A stretch of DNA of 64,000 nt from Nocardia blacklockiae (GTDB lineage: Bacteria > Actinomycetota > Actinomycetes > Mycobacteriales > Mycobacteriaceae): the NCBI RefSeq assembly GCF_015477355.1, contig NZ_JADLRJ010000004.1, positions 310,001-374,000 on the forward strand, read 5' to 3'. Below the pieces are notes generated by a model, which made no database searches, had not been told where the DNA came from, and saw only the letters and a program-made list of their open reading frames with translations. This document shows positions 27,978-37,562 of this stretch, piece by piece (within the stretch, counting starts at the first letter, position 1; each line of letters starts with the position of its first letter). The translations under genes and the position numbers were made by a program.

Positions 27978-28670
27978 CTACGGCGTCACCGCCGTCGACA
28001 CGTGCGAGACGCGTTCGCGCACATCGCCAGGTACGTCGATGCCGGGCCGCAGATCGGCCGAGGACACCGGAGCGTCGAAGACCGTCCGGACCGGAAGGAC
28101 GCCCGCCCAGGTGTCCGCGTCGAGGTCGGCGGCGTCGTCGCGCGGGTCGCCGGTGCGGGTTTTCACCGACGCCTCGGTGAGGTCGAGGGCGAGGACCACG
28201 GTGGCGGCCAGTTCCTTCTTCGTCGGCGGGCGGACCCGGTCCCAGGCGCCCGGGGCGGCGTGCTCGACCACCGTGCGCAGGCCGTGCAGGCGCTCGCCCG
28301 GATCGGTGATTTCGACCGGGCGGCCGTGGATCACCGCCGAGCGGTAGTTCATCGAGAAGTGCATGGCCGAGCGGGCGTAGACGATGCCGTCGAGGTGCGT
28401 GACGGCGACCGAGACGTCGCCGGTGAGCGCGGCCCGCAGATTGCCCGCCCCGGTGGAACCGTGCAGGTAGAGGGTGTCGCCGTCGCGCCCGTAGGCGGTC
28501 GGCAACACCAACGGCGCGCCGTGCAGCAGCACGCCGAGATGGCAGATCAGGCCGGCGTCGAGCAGCGCGTCCAGCGCGCCGCGTTCGGTGACGGCGCGGT
28601 CCCGCAGGCGGGTGGGGGTGCTGCGCGAGGTCGGGGAGAGCGGGGGCCGGGCGGTCACTGACTCGGTCAT
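27978..28670 (-). CDS. PNPOx-like FMN-binding family protein
   Basis: A 230-residue protein of the split beta-barrel flavin-nucleotide-binding group (ALLDAGLICHLGVLLHGAPLVLPTAYGRDGDTLYLHGSTGAGNLRAAL, then VCVAVTHLDGIVYARSAMHFSMNYRSAVIHGRPV-like segment: VSVAVTHLDGIVYARSAMHF and NYRSAVIHG). Such proteins reduce or oxidise small molecules with FMN. It is divergent from a MocR-type regulator 69 bp away, a pairing seen in B6-related systems. Its own substrate is not visible. Confidence 0.82.
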   Translation of the reverse strand: MTESVTARPPLSPTSRSTPTRLRDRAVTERGALDALLDAGLICHLGVLLHGAPLVLPTAYGRDGDTLYLHGSTGAGNLRAALTGDVSVAVTHLDGIVYARSAMHFSMNYRSAVIHGRPVEITDPGERLHGLRTVVEHAAPGAWDRVRPPTKKELAATVVLALDLTEASVKTRTGDPRDDAADLDADTWAGVLPVRTVFDAPVSSADLRPGIDVPGDVRERVSHVSTAVTP

Positions 28671-28739
28671 GTCACCAGCATGTTCGACACAATGGCATTA
28701 TTGAATGTCCAATTCGCCGCAAGACCGAAAGACCACTTC

Positions 28740-30137
28740 ATGACCGTCTCGGAGGAGTTGCCCCTGACCGTCGACCGCGGCGACGCGCGGCCGCTGGCCG
28801 TCCAGGTCGCAGACGGCCTGCGGGCGGCGGCCACCGACGGGCGACTGCGCGGCGGCGACCGGTTGCCGTCCTCGCGGGCGCTCGCGACCCGGCTGGGCGT
28901 CAGCCGCACCGTCGTCACCGCGGCCTACGACCAGCTGCACGCCGAGGGCTGGCTGAGCGGACGGCACGGCTCGGGCACCTTCCTCACCGCGTCACCCGCC
29001 GCGGCGCCGGGACCCGCGGAGCTGTCGCCGGAGGACGAAACCGCCACGCCCCGCTACGATCTCGCTCCGGGAGCGCCCTGCGTGGCGGCCATCGACCCGG
29101 CCGCGTGGCGGCGAGCGTGGCGCGCGGCCTCCGATCGGATCCCGTTGTCGCGCAAGGAGCGCCGCGGCTGCCCGGACTATCGGACGGCGGTGGCCGAACA
29201 TCTGCTGCGCCACCGCGGCCTCGCCGCCACCAGCGACACCACCGTGCTGGCCACCGCCGGGACGAGCGCCGCCGTGGGCGAACTCGCGGCCGCGCTGCTG
29301 CGACGCGGTGCCGCGGTGGCGATGGAGGATCCCGGTTATCAGCGGGCCGTGGGCGCCTTCCGCGCGGCGGGCGTGCGGGTGCTGCCGGTGCCCGTGGACG
29401 CCGAGGGCTTGCGGGTGGATCGGATTCCACCCGGCGTCGCGGCGGTGTATTGCACACCCGCCCATCAGTTTCCGCTGGGTGCGCGCATGCTCGCCGGGCG
29501 GCGCGTGGAGCTGGTCGAATTCGCGCGCCGCACCGGCACTTTCGTCATCGAGGACGACTACGACGGCGAACTCCGCTACGACACCGCCCCGCTGCCCCTG
29601 CTGGCCACCCTCGCCCCGGACGTGGTGATCCACCTCGGGACGACCTCCAAGATCCTCACTCCCGCACTGGGTGTGGGCTGGCTGGTCGCCGCTCCCGACG
29701 TCGCGAAAGCGGTGGTGGCGCACCGCGAGAACACCGGCACCGGTCCCGCGCCGGTCGGCCAGCAGGTACTGGTCGAACTCGCCCGGCACGGCGACCTGGC
29801 GCGGCACCTGCGCCGGTTGCGGCGGGAGATGCCGCCGCGACGCGCCACCGTCGTCGACGCGCTGCGCGGCCGCGGCCTCGAAGTGCTCGGCGACGACGCG
29901 GGTTCCCATGTGCTGGTGAGCCTTCCGTCGGCGGCGGCCGAGCAACGCGCCGTCGCGGCCGCCCGCCGCCGCGGTCTCGCACTGGACCGCCTGAGCCGGT
30001 ACCACATCGGCCCACAGGAACGCTTCGGCGTCCCACTCGGCTACTCGGCCGTGGCCCGCGCGGACCTGCCCGAGGCGGTGCGCCTGGCCAGAGAATGCCT
30101 GGAAAGCGCCTACTCCAACCAACTTTCGCGCTTGTAG
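28740..30137 (+). CDS. MocR/PdxR-type regulator (GntR HTH plus aminotransferase domain)
   Basis: A 465-residue chimera. Residues 10-75 hold a GntR winged helix (PLAVQVADGLRAAATDGRLRGGDRLPSSRALATRLGVSRTVVTAAYDQLHAEGWLSG). Residues about 110-465 are a fold-type I aminotransferase-like domain with the PLP-lysine region HLGTTSKILTPALGVGWLVA and the R-containing end. It binds PLP as effector (family knowledge). It most likely controls the divergent PNPOx-like gene. The ATG at 28740 is taken because it precedes the HTH; an ATG at 28680 overlaps the promoter region. Confidence 0.88.
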   Translation: MTVSEELPLTVDRGDARPLAVQVADGLRAAATDGRLRGGDRLPSSRALATRLGVSRTVVTAAYDQLHAEGWLSGRHGSGTFLTASPAAAPGPAELSPEDETATPRYDLAPGAPCVAAIDPAAWRRAWRAASDRIPLSRKERRGCPDYRTAVAEHLLRHRGLAATSDTTVLATAGTSAAVGELAAALLRRGAAVAMEDPGYQRAVGAFRAAGVRVLPVPVDAEGLRVDRIPPGVAAVYCTPAHQFPLGARMLAGRRVELVEFARRTGTFVIEDDYDGELRYDTAPLPLLATLAPDVVIHLGTTSKILTPALGVGWLVAAPDVAKAVVAHRENTGTGPAPVGQQVLVELARHGDLARHLRRLRREMPPRRATVVDALRGRGLEVLGDDAGSHVLVSLPSAAAEQRAVAAARRRGLALDRLSRYHIGPQERFGVPLGYSAVARADLPEAVRLARECLESAYSNQLSRL

Positions 30138-30733
30138 TAGGCATCCTCGTCATCCGACGTGTTTTCATCCTCCGACGCTGCCCGGCTCTCCAGCGCTGCC
30201 GAGCTCCTCGACACAGCCCGGTTCCCCGCCGCGGTCCAGCTCTCCGACACAGCCCGGTCCCCCGCCGCGGTCCCGCTCCCCGACGCAGCCCAGCTCCCCG
30301 ACGCAGCCCAGCTCCCCGACGCAGCCCGGTTCTCCTGCGCAGCCCGGCTCCCCGGCGCAGCTCGGTCTTCCGCCAACGCATCCTCATACCGGGCACCCGG
30401 CAGCGAGAGGTGCTGGGGCAGTGGCTGTTGCAGCGCGTCGACCAGGCGTTCGCGCTGAGCGAGTATGCGTGGGTCGCGTTCGAGTCGGTCGACCGCATCG
30501 GCGACGGCGGCGCGGGCGCGCGCCAGGGCCGCACCGTGCAGCCGGGCGATCTCGCGCACCAGCGCGTCGGGGTCGAGGCGGCGTCCGGCCTCGGTGAGCC
30601 GGATCTCGTGGATGCCGCCGTCGGGTCCGACGGTCACGGTCGCCAAGCCCTCCGCCGCGCCCGCGACGCCCGGCCGGGTCAGCGCGGATTGCAGTTGTTC
30701 GATGGTTCCGGCCAGCGGATCGATGTCGGCCAC
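30110..30733 (-). CDS. YbaB/EbfC-like protein with low-complexity C-terminus
   Basis: A 207-residue protein from a GTG at 30733. Residues 1-75 (VADIDPLAGTIEQLQSAL, LATVTVGPDGGIHEIRLTEAGRRLD) are the YbaB/EbfC nucleoid-associated fold. Residues 80-120 are a coiled-coil-like helix. Residues about 120-207 are repeats of A-A-S-G-S-W and relatives, ending in acidic and aromatic residues (DENTSDDEDAYYKRESWLE). It is divergent from the small helical gene and the hydrolase. This trio is common near ESX-type genes in Nocardia (remembered pattern). It overlaps the MocR gene by 28 bp tail to tail. Confidence 0.75.
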   Translation of the reverse strand: MADIDPLAGTIEQLQSALTRPGVAGAAEGLATVTVGPDGGIHEIRLTEAGRRLDPDALVREIARLHGAALARARAAVADAVDRLERDPRILAQRERLVDALQQPLPQHLSLPGARYEDALAEDRAAPGSRAAQENRAASGSWAASGSWAASGSGTAAGDRAVSESWTAAGNRAVSRSSAALESRAASEDENTSDDEDAYYKRESWLE

Positions 30734-30838
30734 AGTGGTTTTCCCCCGTTTCTGTTCACGCTGTCCGCACCCTATAGTGGCGCGGGAGCACGGACGACGC
30801 GGCCGGGTGCGAGCGGCCGCGAACTCGGAGGGGGTGGC

Positions 30839-31144
30839 GTGACCGCGCCGGAGTATCTGTATGTCGACATCCCGGCGTGCCGCGCGCTCGCCGACGGGCT
30901 CGGTACCGCGGGCGAGGAAATCCGGGTGCTCGGCCGCGGCGGCGCGATCGCCGACGGCGTCACCGACGGTCTTCCCGGCGCACGCCTGCCGGACGTCTGC
31001 CGTGCCGCCGCCCGCTCCGCGGACCACGCGCTGAGCGCGGTGGCGACGGCGCTGCTGGAACTGGGCGGCACGGTGGTCGGCGCGGTCGCCACCGTCGCCG
31101 CACAGGAGCGAACCAACTCCCGCGACGTCACGCAGAGCGTGTGA
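30839..31144 (+). CDS. Small helical protein, type VII secretion-associated (WXG-like group)
   Basis: A 101-residue protein starting at GTG after a GGAGGGGG ribosome binding site. It has no WxG motif, but it has the size and helical pattern of ESX partner proteins (EYLYVDIPACRALADGLGTAGEEIRVLGRG, AARSADHALSAVATALLELGGTVVGAVA). Its stop overlaps the hydrolase ATG (TGATG), so they are coupled. A role as a partner or chaperone for the hydrolase is inferred from context only. Confidence 0.7.
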   Translation: MTAPEYLYVDIPACRALADGLGTAGEEIRVLGRGGAIADGVTDGLPGARLPDVCRAAARSADHALSAVATALLELGGTVVGAVATVAAQERTNSRDVTQSV

Positions 31145-32898
31145 TGACCGGCACGAAACTCGCGGTGTCGCAGATACTCTCGTGGCGGCCGGAAGCACTG
31201 ACCGAGCAGGCCGCCGCCTGGGAGCGGCAGGCGAACGACCTGCGCACCCGGATGGACGAGCAGCATCGAGCGCTCGACGGGTCGCACGAGACCTTGCGCG
31301 GCGCGGCCGGCGACGCGGTGCGGGCGCGGTTCGCCGGGGTGCACGACAAGGCGGCCGTCATCCTGGCGGGGCTGACGCGGGGCCGCGACGCCGCGCGGAT
31401 CGCGAGCCTGAACTTCACCGCCGCCAAATCGCTGGTGCAGCGGACCAAGGCCGCGGCCGAGGCCAAGGGCTTCCAGGTCGCCGAGGACGGCGCCTGCACC
31501 CTCACCGAATCGGCGAAGCAGGCGCTGTACGCCTCGGTGAACGGCGACGAGTCCAAATACAACACCGCGATCGCCGCTCTCGAGATCGACGCCGCGGCAC
31601 AGACATCCTTTGTCCGGCAAGCACTTCGCACCGCCGCCGAGGCCGACAGCGGAGCCGTCGCCGCGGTCGAGGCGGCCTTCGCGGATCTGCCGGCCGACGC
31701 ATCGTTCGGCAACGCGACCAGCTCGGCAACCGTGCCGAGGCAACCGCCCGAGAACGGTGGCGGCACACCGGAAGCCAACCGCGCCTGGTGGGATTCGCTG
31801 ACCGCACAGGAGAAGTCGGCGCTGATCGACACCCGTCCCGCCTCGATCGGCAATTTGGACGGCCTGCCCGTCGCGGTGCGAGACCACGCCAACCGCAACG
31901 TGATTCCACTCGAGCGAGCCCGGATCGAACAGGAGATCGCGGTCGACGAGGCCTTGGTCCGGACCGACCCCACCGCGCGCGGCGCGCAGGAGACACTGAA
32001 GAAGAGCAGGGAGCGGCTGGCCGATCTCGACGCGGTGCGACGAGCACTCGACGACCATCCCGGCACCAAACTCATGCTGCTCGACATGACCTCCGGTCGG
32101 CAGGGGTGGGCCGCCCTCGCGACGGGCGATCCCGACACCGCCGACCACGTGTCCGTCACCGCCCCGGGTCTCGGCACCAACCTGCGCGATTCGGTCGGCG
32201 GCATGGTCGGCGAGGCCGAACAACTCCGGCAGGAGAGCGAACGCCAGCTGCGCGGCGCCGGGCGGCCGGACGAGTCCGTCGCCACCATCGCGTGGATCGG
32301 CTACGACCCGCCGCAGAAGACTTACGCGGATCTCGACATCCTCAACGTCGGATTCGAGGGCCGCGCGCAGGAGGCGGCGTCCCGGCTCGCGCGTTTCTAC
32401 GCCGGTCTGGAAGTCGCGAGCACGAACGGCGACCCGCACCTCACCACCCTCGGGCACTCCTACGGCTCGCTCACGACCAGCCTCGCGCTGCGCGAGAACG
32501 GCCGCGCGATCGACGACGCGGTGTTCTACGGCTCGCCCGGCCTGGGCGGCCACGCCCCCTACATCTCGAGTCCGTGGCTCGAGGACACCCCGCTCGACGA
32601 TGTGAACGACGCGGTCCGCTCGGCGGCGGACCTGGGCCTCGAGGACGGCCACGTCTACCAGATGACCGAGCAGGACGACCCGGTCGCGGACTTCAACCGG
32701 TTCGGGCGCAGCCCGCAGTACCTCGACTGGATCACGCCGCTCAGCACCGAGCCCCTGACCGTGGACGGCCGCACCTACATCGGCGCGTCCGGCCACGCCG
32801 AGTACCCGCGCACCGACCCGGCCACCGGCAACCTGCACCGCTCCGGATACAACCTCGCGGCGATCGTGGCCGGTTTGCCGGAGAATGCGCGGCGATGA
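31144..32898 (+). CDS. Alpha/beta hydrolase (DUF1023-like) with N-terminal helical ESX-type domain
   Basis: A 584-residue protein. Residues 1-190 are long helices (SWRPEALTEQAAAWERQANDLRTR...), like the secretion-type domain of type VII substrates. Residues about 200-310 form a second helical linker. Residues about 340-560 carry an alpha/beta hydrolase with the nucleophile elbow GHSYGS, preceded by VATIAWIGYDPP. The C-terminal YGSPGLGG and GHAEYPR patterns are typical of DUF1023. No signal peptide. It is coupled to the small helical gene upstream. Its substrate and possible export are not shown by the sequence. Confidence 0.85.
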   Translation: MTGTKLAVSQILSWRPEALTEQAAAWERQANDLRTRMDEQHRALDGSHETLRGAAGDAVRARFAGVHDKAAVILAGLTRGRDAARIASLNFTAAKSLVQRTKAAAEAKGFQVAEDGACTLTESAKQALYASVNGDESKYNTAIAALEIDAAAQTSFVRQALRTAAEADSGAVAAVEAAFADLPADASFGNATSSATVPRQPPENGGGTPEANRAWWDSLTAQEKSALIDTRPASIGNLDGLPVAVRDHANRNVIPLERARIEQEIAVDEALVRTDPTARGAQETLKKSRERLADLDAVRRALDDHPGTKLMLLDMTSGRQGWAALATGDPDTADHVSVTAPGLGTNLRDSVGGMVGEAEQLRQESERQLRGAGRPDESVATIAWIGYDPPQKTYADLDILNVGFEGRAQEAASRLARFYAGLEVASTNGDPHLTTLGHSYGSLTTSLALRENGRAIDDAVFYGSPGLGGHAPYISSPWLEDTPLDDVNDAVRSAADLGLEDGHVYQMTEQDDPVADFNRFGRSPQYLDWITPLSTEPLTVDGRTYIGASGHAEYPRTDPATGNLHRSGYNLAAIVAGLPENARR

Positions 32899-33071
32899 CC
32901 ACCGGTTCGCCGAGGTTTCCGGCTCGGCGCCACAGATCTCGATCGGAGCCGACCGCACCGCTGTCACCTGCCCGCGGACCGATCAGGCGGCTCGACGACG
33001 CCGACCTCGTGAGCGCGCGGTAGCCACGCGGCTGACCGGCCCGGCCGCCCGACGGCCGTAGCATGGACGCC

Positions 33072-33317
33072 ATGACCGATCAGGACATTCTCTCGCGCAT
33101 CAAGGACCTGGTGGATCGGGAGCATCAGCTGCGGTCCAAGGCCGAGAGCGGAGCGCTCGACCCCGAACAGGAGCGAGCCCAGCTGGCCGATCTCGAGGTG
33201 ATGCTGGACCAGTGCTGGGACCTGCTGCGGCAGCGGCGCGCCCGCGCCGACCGGGGCGAGGACCCGGACGAGGCACAGTCCAACTCCGCCAAGCAGGTCG
33301 AGGGTTACCTGCAGTAA
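33072..33317 (+). CDS. DUF2630-like small protein
   Basis: An 81-residue charged helical protein (QDILSRIKDLVDREHQLRSKAESG, then EQERAQLADLEVMLDQCWDLLRQRRARADRGEDP). This is the DUF2630 pattern: short, coiled, function unknown, widespread in actinobacteria. An ATG 9 bp upstream (33063) is an alternative. It is 17 bp before the carboxylesterase gene. Confidence 0.88.
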   Translation: MTDQDILSRIKDLVDREHQLRSKAESGALDPEQERAQLADLEVMLDQCWDLLRQRRARADRGEDPDEAQSNSAKQVEGYLQ

Positions 33318-33333
33318 CCGCTACCATTTCGCA

Positions 33334-34848
33334 ATGGTGGCAACGATAGATATCACGACCGCCGAGGGTGTGGTGCGGGGTCGGCGTGGCCGCCGCGTCC
33401 TGCGCTGGCGGTCGATTCCCTACGCCGCTCCCCCGGTCGACGAACTGCGCTTCCGCGCACCGCAACCGGTGCGGCCCTGGTCCGGGGTGCGGGAGGCCGT
33501 CGATTTCGGCTTCGCGGCCATGCAGCACCGGAACGGGGCGCGGATCGGCCCGCGGCACGCCCAGCCGACCGGCGAGGACTGCCTGACCCTGAACGTCACG
33601 GCGCCGCGGGAGCCGTCGTCCACGCCGCGGCCGGTGCTGGTGTTCATCCACGGCGGCGGCTACGTGCTGGGAACCTCGGCGCTCGGGCTCTACTCCGGGG
33701 CGCGGCTGGCCCTGCGCGGCGACGTGATCGTGGTGTCGCTGAACTACCGGCTCGGCGGCTTCGGCTATGTCGACTTCAGCGAATTCTCCACTCCGGCAAG
33801 GCCTTTCGAGTCCAACCTGGGTCTGCGCGATCAGGTGGCTGCGCTGCGCTGGGTGCAGCGCAATATCGCGGCATTCGGCGGAGACCCGGGCAACGTCACC
33901 ATCTTCGGCGAATCGGCGGGCGCGCACGCGGTGGTGAGCCTGCTGGCCACGCCCGACGCGGCGGGGCTGTTCCGGCGCGGCATCGCCCAGAGCGCGCCCG
34001 CCGACTGGGCGGTCACGGCGGAGGAGGCGCGGATCTTCGCGCGCCGCTGCCTGGACAACCTCGGTGTCGCGCCGGAAGACGCCGCGACAGCGCTGACCAC
34101 GTTGCGTCCCAACGACATTCGCAAAGGGGTGGACCGGGCGATCGGCCAGGTGCTCTGGGAGCAGCCCGGCAGCTTCCCGGCCGCGCCGGTCGTGGACGGC
34201 GACTACCTGCCGCGCGCACCGATCGACGCGTGCGCGGACGGCAGCGCACACCCGGTCCCGCTCATCATCGGCACCAACCGGGACGAGGCCACGCTGTTCC
34301 AGCGCTTCGACCGCACGCTGCCGACCACCGCCGAGCAGTTGCACACCGCGCTCGCGCGCTGCGGCGACGACGCACTCGAAAAGCGGGTCGCGGCAGCGTA
34401 TCCCGGGTATCCGGGGCGCAAGGCGGCGCTGCGGATGGGCGGCGACTTCGTGTTCTGGCGGCCGACAGTCGCGCTGCTGGAGGGACACAGCAAGCACGCG
34501 CCCACCTACGCGTACCGCTTCGACTACGCGCCGCGCGCCGTCCGCCTGGCCGGATTCGGCGCGACGCACGCGCTCGACCTGATCCCGGTCTTCGGCGGCG
34601 TCGACACTCCGGTGGGACGCGCGCTGACCGCGGCCGGCGGGCAGCGCGGGTTCCGCGCGGTGCAGGACGAGTTCCAGGAGAACTGGCTGGCCTTCGCGCG
34701 CACCGGGAAACCGCTGTCCTCGTGGCCGGAGTACACCGTGCAGCGGCGCAGCACCCGGATCATCGACGACCCGGCGCGGGTCGAGGTCGATCCCGAGCGG
34801 TCGAAACGCCTGGCGTGGGAAGGCGTGCGGGTACCGGCGCTGGGCTGA
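33334..34848 (+). CDS. Type-B carboxylesterase
   Basis: A 504-residue esterase. The catalytic serine sits in FGESAGAHAVV and the oxyanion hole in FIHGGGYVLGTSALGLY. The N-terminal segment EDCLTLNVTAP is the type-B family signature. The catalytic Glu (NRDEATLF region) and His (ALDLIPVFGG region) can be placed but not proven. No signal peptide is evident, so it is cytosolic. It hydrolyses carboxylic esters of undefined type. It sits between DUF2630 and a convergent Fpg/Nei gene. Confidence 0.88.
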   Translation: MVATIDITTAEGVVRGRRGRRVLRWRSIPYAAPPVDELRFRAPQPVRPWSGVREAVDFGFAAMQHRNGARIGPRHAQPTGEDCLTLNVTAPREPSSTPRPVLVFIHGGGYVLGTSALGLYSGARLALRGDVIVVSLNYRLGGFGYVDFSEFSTPARPFESNLGLRDQVAALRWVQRNIAAFGGDPGNVTIFGESAGAHAVVSLLATPDAAGLFRRGIAQSAPADWAVTAEEARIFARRCLDNLGVAPEDAATALTTLRPNDIRKGVDRAIGQVLWEQPGSFPAAPVVDGDYLPRAPIDACADGSAHPVPLIIGTNRDEATLFQRFDRTLPTTAEQLHTALARCGDDALEKRVAAAYPGYPGRKAALRMGGDFVFWRPTVALLEGHSKHAPTYAYRFDYAPRAVRLAGFGATHALDLIPVFGGVDTPVGRALTAAGGQRGFRAVQDEFQENWLAFARTGKPLSSWPEYTVQRRSTRIIDDPARVEVDPERSKRLAWEGVRVPALG

Positions 34849-34854
34849 GGGCCG

Positions 34855-35721
34855 CTACTTCAGCAGCCGCGACATCCGGCGGTCGGCGAGGATCTTGCCG
34901 CCGGTCTGGCAGGTGGGGCAGTACTGGAAGGACTTGTCGGCGTAGGCGACCTCGCGGACCGTGTCGCCGCACACCGGGCACGGCAGGCCGGTGCGGGCGT
35001 GCACCTGCATGCCCGAGCGCTTCTCGCCCTTGAGGCGGGCGGCGTCCTGGCCGACCGAGCGGTTCACCGCGTCGGTGAGGATGTCGCGCACGGCCTGGTA
35101 GAGCTGTGCCGTCTTCTCCGCGGACAGGGTGCCCGCGCTCGCGAACGGGGAGAGCCGGGCGGCGTGCAGGATCTCGTCGGAGTAGGCGTTGCCGATGCCG
35201 GCCAGCAGCGTCTGGTCGGTGAGCGCCGTCTTCAGTCGTTGCGCCGTGCCGTGCAGGATCTCCGCGAACTCCGACTCGGTGACCGCCAGCGCGTCGGGAC
35301 CCAGCCGCGCGATGCCGGGCACCGACTGCGGATCCGCCACGACCCAGACCGCCAGGCGCTTCTTCGTGCCCGCCTCGGTCAGGTCGAAGGCCGGGGTGGC
35401 GCCCTCGGGCGTGAAGAAGTGCACACGCAACGCCAGCGGGCCCTTGCCCGGCTTGGGCGGCGTGGGACTCGGCTCGTCCAGCCAGCGCAGCCAGCCGCCC
35501 CGGGACAGGTGCGTGATCAACCACAATCCGCCGCAATCCAACCCGAGATGCTTGCCCCAGTGCCCCGCCCCCGTCACGTCACGACCGGACAGCGCGGTCA
35601 CCGGCGGATCGAACGTCTTCAGCACACTCAGCGCCGCGACATCCACCCGCCCGACAACCGCGCCCACCGCATGCTCGGCGAGAAACCGCTCGAGCGCCAC
35701 GATCTCCGGTAATTCGGGCAC
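34855..35721 (-). CDS. Fpg/Nei-family DNA glycosylase
   Basis: A 288-residue glycosylase/AP lyase. It starts MPELPEI, where Pro2 (mature N-terminus) and Glu3 are catalytic. The helix-two-turns-helix region reads [24 protein letters not shown], and the C-terminal zinc finger shows CPVC...CPTC. It removes oxidised bases from DNA. It is convergent with the carboxylesterase, 6 bp apart. Which of the Fpg and Nei subtypes it is cannot be told from these motifs. Confidence 0.9.
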   Translation of the reverse strand: MPELPEIVALERFLAEHAVGAVVGRVDVAALSVLKTFDPPVTALSGRDVTGAGHWGKHLGLDCGGLWLITHLSRGGWLRWLDEPSPTPPKPGKGPLALRVHFFTPEGATPAFDLTEAGTKKRLAVWVVADPQSVPGIARLGPDALAVTESEFAEILHGTAQRLKTALTDQTLLAGIGNAYSDEILHAARLSPFASAGTLSAEKTAQLYQAVRDILTDAVNRSVGQDAARLKGEKRSGMQVHARTGLPCPVCGDTVREVAYADKSFQYCPTCQTGGKILADRRMSRLLK

Positions 35722-35855
35722 TCTCGCAGCTTACCGGCCCGCACCGACATCCCCGCTGGCACGGCGCGGCATGCCAACGCGGTCACACCGTGGGTTCCAG
35801 GCACCACCCGGCAGTCCACCACCGCCTCGGCGGTCTGCGGGATCGGGCGGCAGGG

Positions 35856-36644
35856 TTACTGGTCGGCGGTATCCGATGTGGTTGTCGCGGCACGGTCGGG
35901 GGTCGGGTCGGCGGGGATCGTCGCGGGCGCGAGGACGCCCTCGAGCGCGCCGATGCCCGCGCCGATCGCCGCGCCGACGGCTGCGGCGGGGACGGTGATG
36001 GCGGCCGCGCCCAGCGCCGCGCCGATGGGCGGGACGACCACCAGCCCGGCCGGGGCGAACGGGAGTCCGGCGACGACGCCCGCGACCGCGCCGATCAGCG
36101 CGCCCGTGGCGGCGACCGGGCTGGTCACCGCGGCCGCGACCGCAGCTCCCGCGGCGGCCGCGCCCAGCGTGTCGGCGGCGATGCGGTCGGAGCGGGAGGG
36201 CGCGAAGCCGGCCGAGTCGAGGCCTTGCGCGAGAGCGGCCTCGGCCTGGGCGGCGGCGTCGTTGACCTGCGCGGCCGCCTGCGGATCGACGAAATCGGGG
36301 CGCGGCACCACGGTGGAGCCGAGCCGAATCGCGCCTTCGGGCGCCTGAATCGGCGCGACGGGCGGCGCGGCAAGGCCAGGAAGCCGCAGCGCACCGGGGT
36401 CCACGGGCGCGAGCGAACCATCGGGCACCGGCCGCGACGCGGCGATATCGTCGCGGGCCACCGCGGGCGCGCCCGCCGCCACGGGTGCCGCCGCGTCCAT
36501 CGGCGCCACTGCCACCACAGGCGCGTCCGCCGCGGCGGGTCCCGCCACCACCAGCCCCGCGGCCACCGGCACAGCACCGATGACCAGGAGCGATCCGGTT
36601 CGTCTGAGCCACTGCGCCGGGACGGCGGAACGTTGCGCTGCCAT
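35856..36644 (-). CDS. Exported Ala/Gly-rich protein with hydrophobic glycine-zipper domain
   Basis: A 262-residue secreted protein. A signal peptide ([28 protein letters not shown]) is followed by an Ala/Pro-rich linker. From about residue 130 there is a hydrophobic region of repeated small residues ([31 protein letters not shown]) like a membrane-inserting glycine zipper. GGAGG lies 10 nt before the ATG at 36644, which is preferred to 36722. It resembles the 'insoluble domain' proteins seen in Nocardia, function unknown. Expected at the cell envelope. Confidence 0.75.
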   Translation of the reverse strand: MAAQRSAVPAQWLRRTGSLLVIGAVPVAAGLVVAGPAAADAPVVAVAPMDAAAPVAAGAPAVARDDIAASRPVPDGSLAPVDPGALRLPGLAAPPVAPIQAPEGAIRLGSTVVPRPDFVDPQAAAQVNDAAAQAEAALAQGLDSAGFAPSRSDRIAADTLGAAAAGAAVAAAVTSPVAATGALIGAVAGVVAGLPFAPAGLVVVPPIGAALGAAAITVPAAAVGAAIGAGIGALEGVLAPATIPADPTPDRAATTTSDTADQ

Positions 36645-36755
36645 GAAACGACCTCCATTCGAATACCACTGTCTTCGAAAGGGATTCGTTCCGGCGGCAC
36701 GCCCGGATGCGAAGGAGAACAAATCGGGCGCAGGGGTCCCTGCGCGCGGCGAGAG

Positions 36756-37502
36756 TCAGCGGCGGCGCAGCAGGTAGATGTCCATGATCCAGCCCTTGGC
36801 GTCGCGCAATGCGGTGCGCCGCCGCACGATGCGCTCCTCGACCGCGCGCAGCGGGCCCTCGATCAGCACCTCGTCCGGCATGCCGAGGTACGCGCCCCAC
36901 CAGATGTGCAGATCGTCGCCGGGCACGGTCCGGAACGACGCCTCGCCGTCCAGCATGACCAGCGTGGATTGCCCTGCGGCGACGCCTTCTTCGCGCAACC
37001 GGCGGCCGGTGGTGATGTGCACGGGCTCGCCGATCTCGTGCAGCACGATGCGATGCCGCGCGGCCAGCGCCTGCGCACTGGTGACGCCCGGAATCACCGT
37101 GTAGTCGAACCGCGGCCCGCCCCGCGCGAGCACGCGCTCCACCATGCGCAGGGTGCTGTCGTACAGCGACGGATCACCCCAGACGAGGATGCCGCCGACG
37201 CCGTCGGTGCCCGCGAACGCCTCCGCCAGCAGGGCCGCGCGGCGCTCGTGCCAGTCCTCGACCACCTCGCGATAGCCGTCGCCCACAGTGCGCTCGCGCG
37301 GCGGATCCGGGATCTCCACCGTCCGGTACGGACGGTCGGTGTGCGCGGCGAGGATCGCCGAGCGCACTTCCACCAGTTCGCGTTTGGCGTCGCCCTTGCC
37401 GATGACGAAGAAGACGTCGACCCGGCGCAGGGCCTCGATGGCCTGCACCGTCACCTGGGCCGGGTCCCCCGCGCCGATCCCGATCACATACAGCTCCCGC
37501 AC
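36756..37502 (-). CDS. cobF: Precorrin-6A synthase (deacetylating)
   Basis: A 248-residue SAM-dependent methylase of aerobic cobalamin synthesis. It opens [25 protein letters not shown], and the SAM-binding pattern ([11 protein letters not shown]..., [15 protein letters not shown]) and the C-terminal [21 protein letters not shown] are CobF-like. It starts at GTG with weak RBS and is divergent from thyA across 60 bp. No other cob gene is in the window, so its partners lie elsewhere. Confidence 0.92.
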   Translation of the reverse strand: MRELYVIGIGAGDPAQVTVQAIEALRRVDVFFVIGKGDAKRELVEVRSAILAAHTDRPYRTVEIPDPPRERTVGDGYREVVEDWHERRAALLAEAFAGTDGVGGILVWGDPSLYDSTLRMVERVLARGGPRFDYTVIPGVTSAQALAARHRIVLHEIGEPVHITTGRRLREEGVAAGQSTLVMLDGEASFRTVPGDDLHIWWGAYLGMPDEVLIEGPLRAVEERIVRRRTALRDAKGWIMDIYLLRRR

Positions 37503-37562
37503 GCGCCCAGCTTGCCAGGGCATCGGGATCGGCCGTCCCCGCGGCCCGTAGACTCGGCGCTC

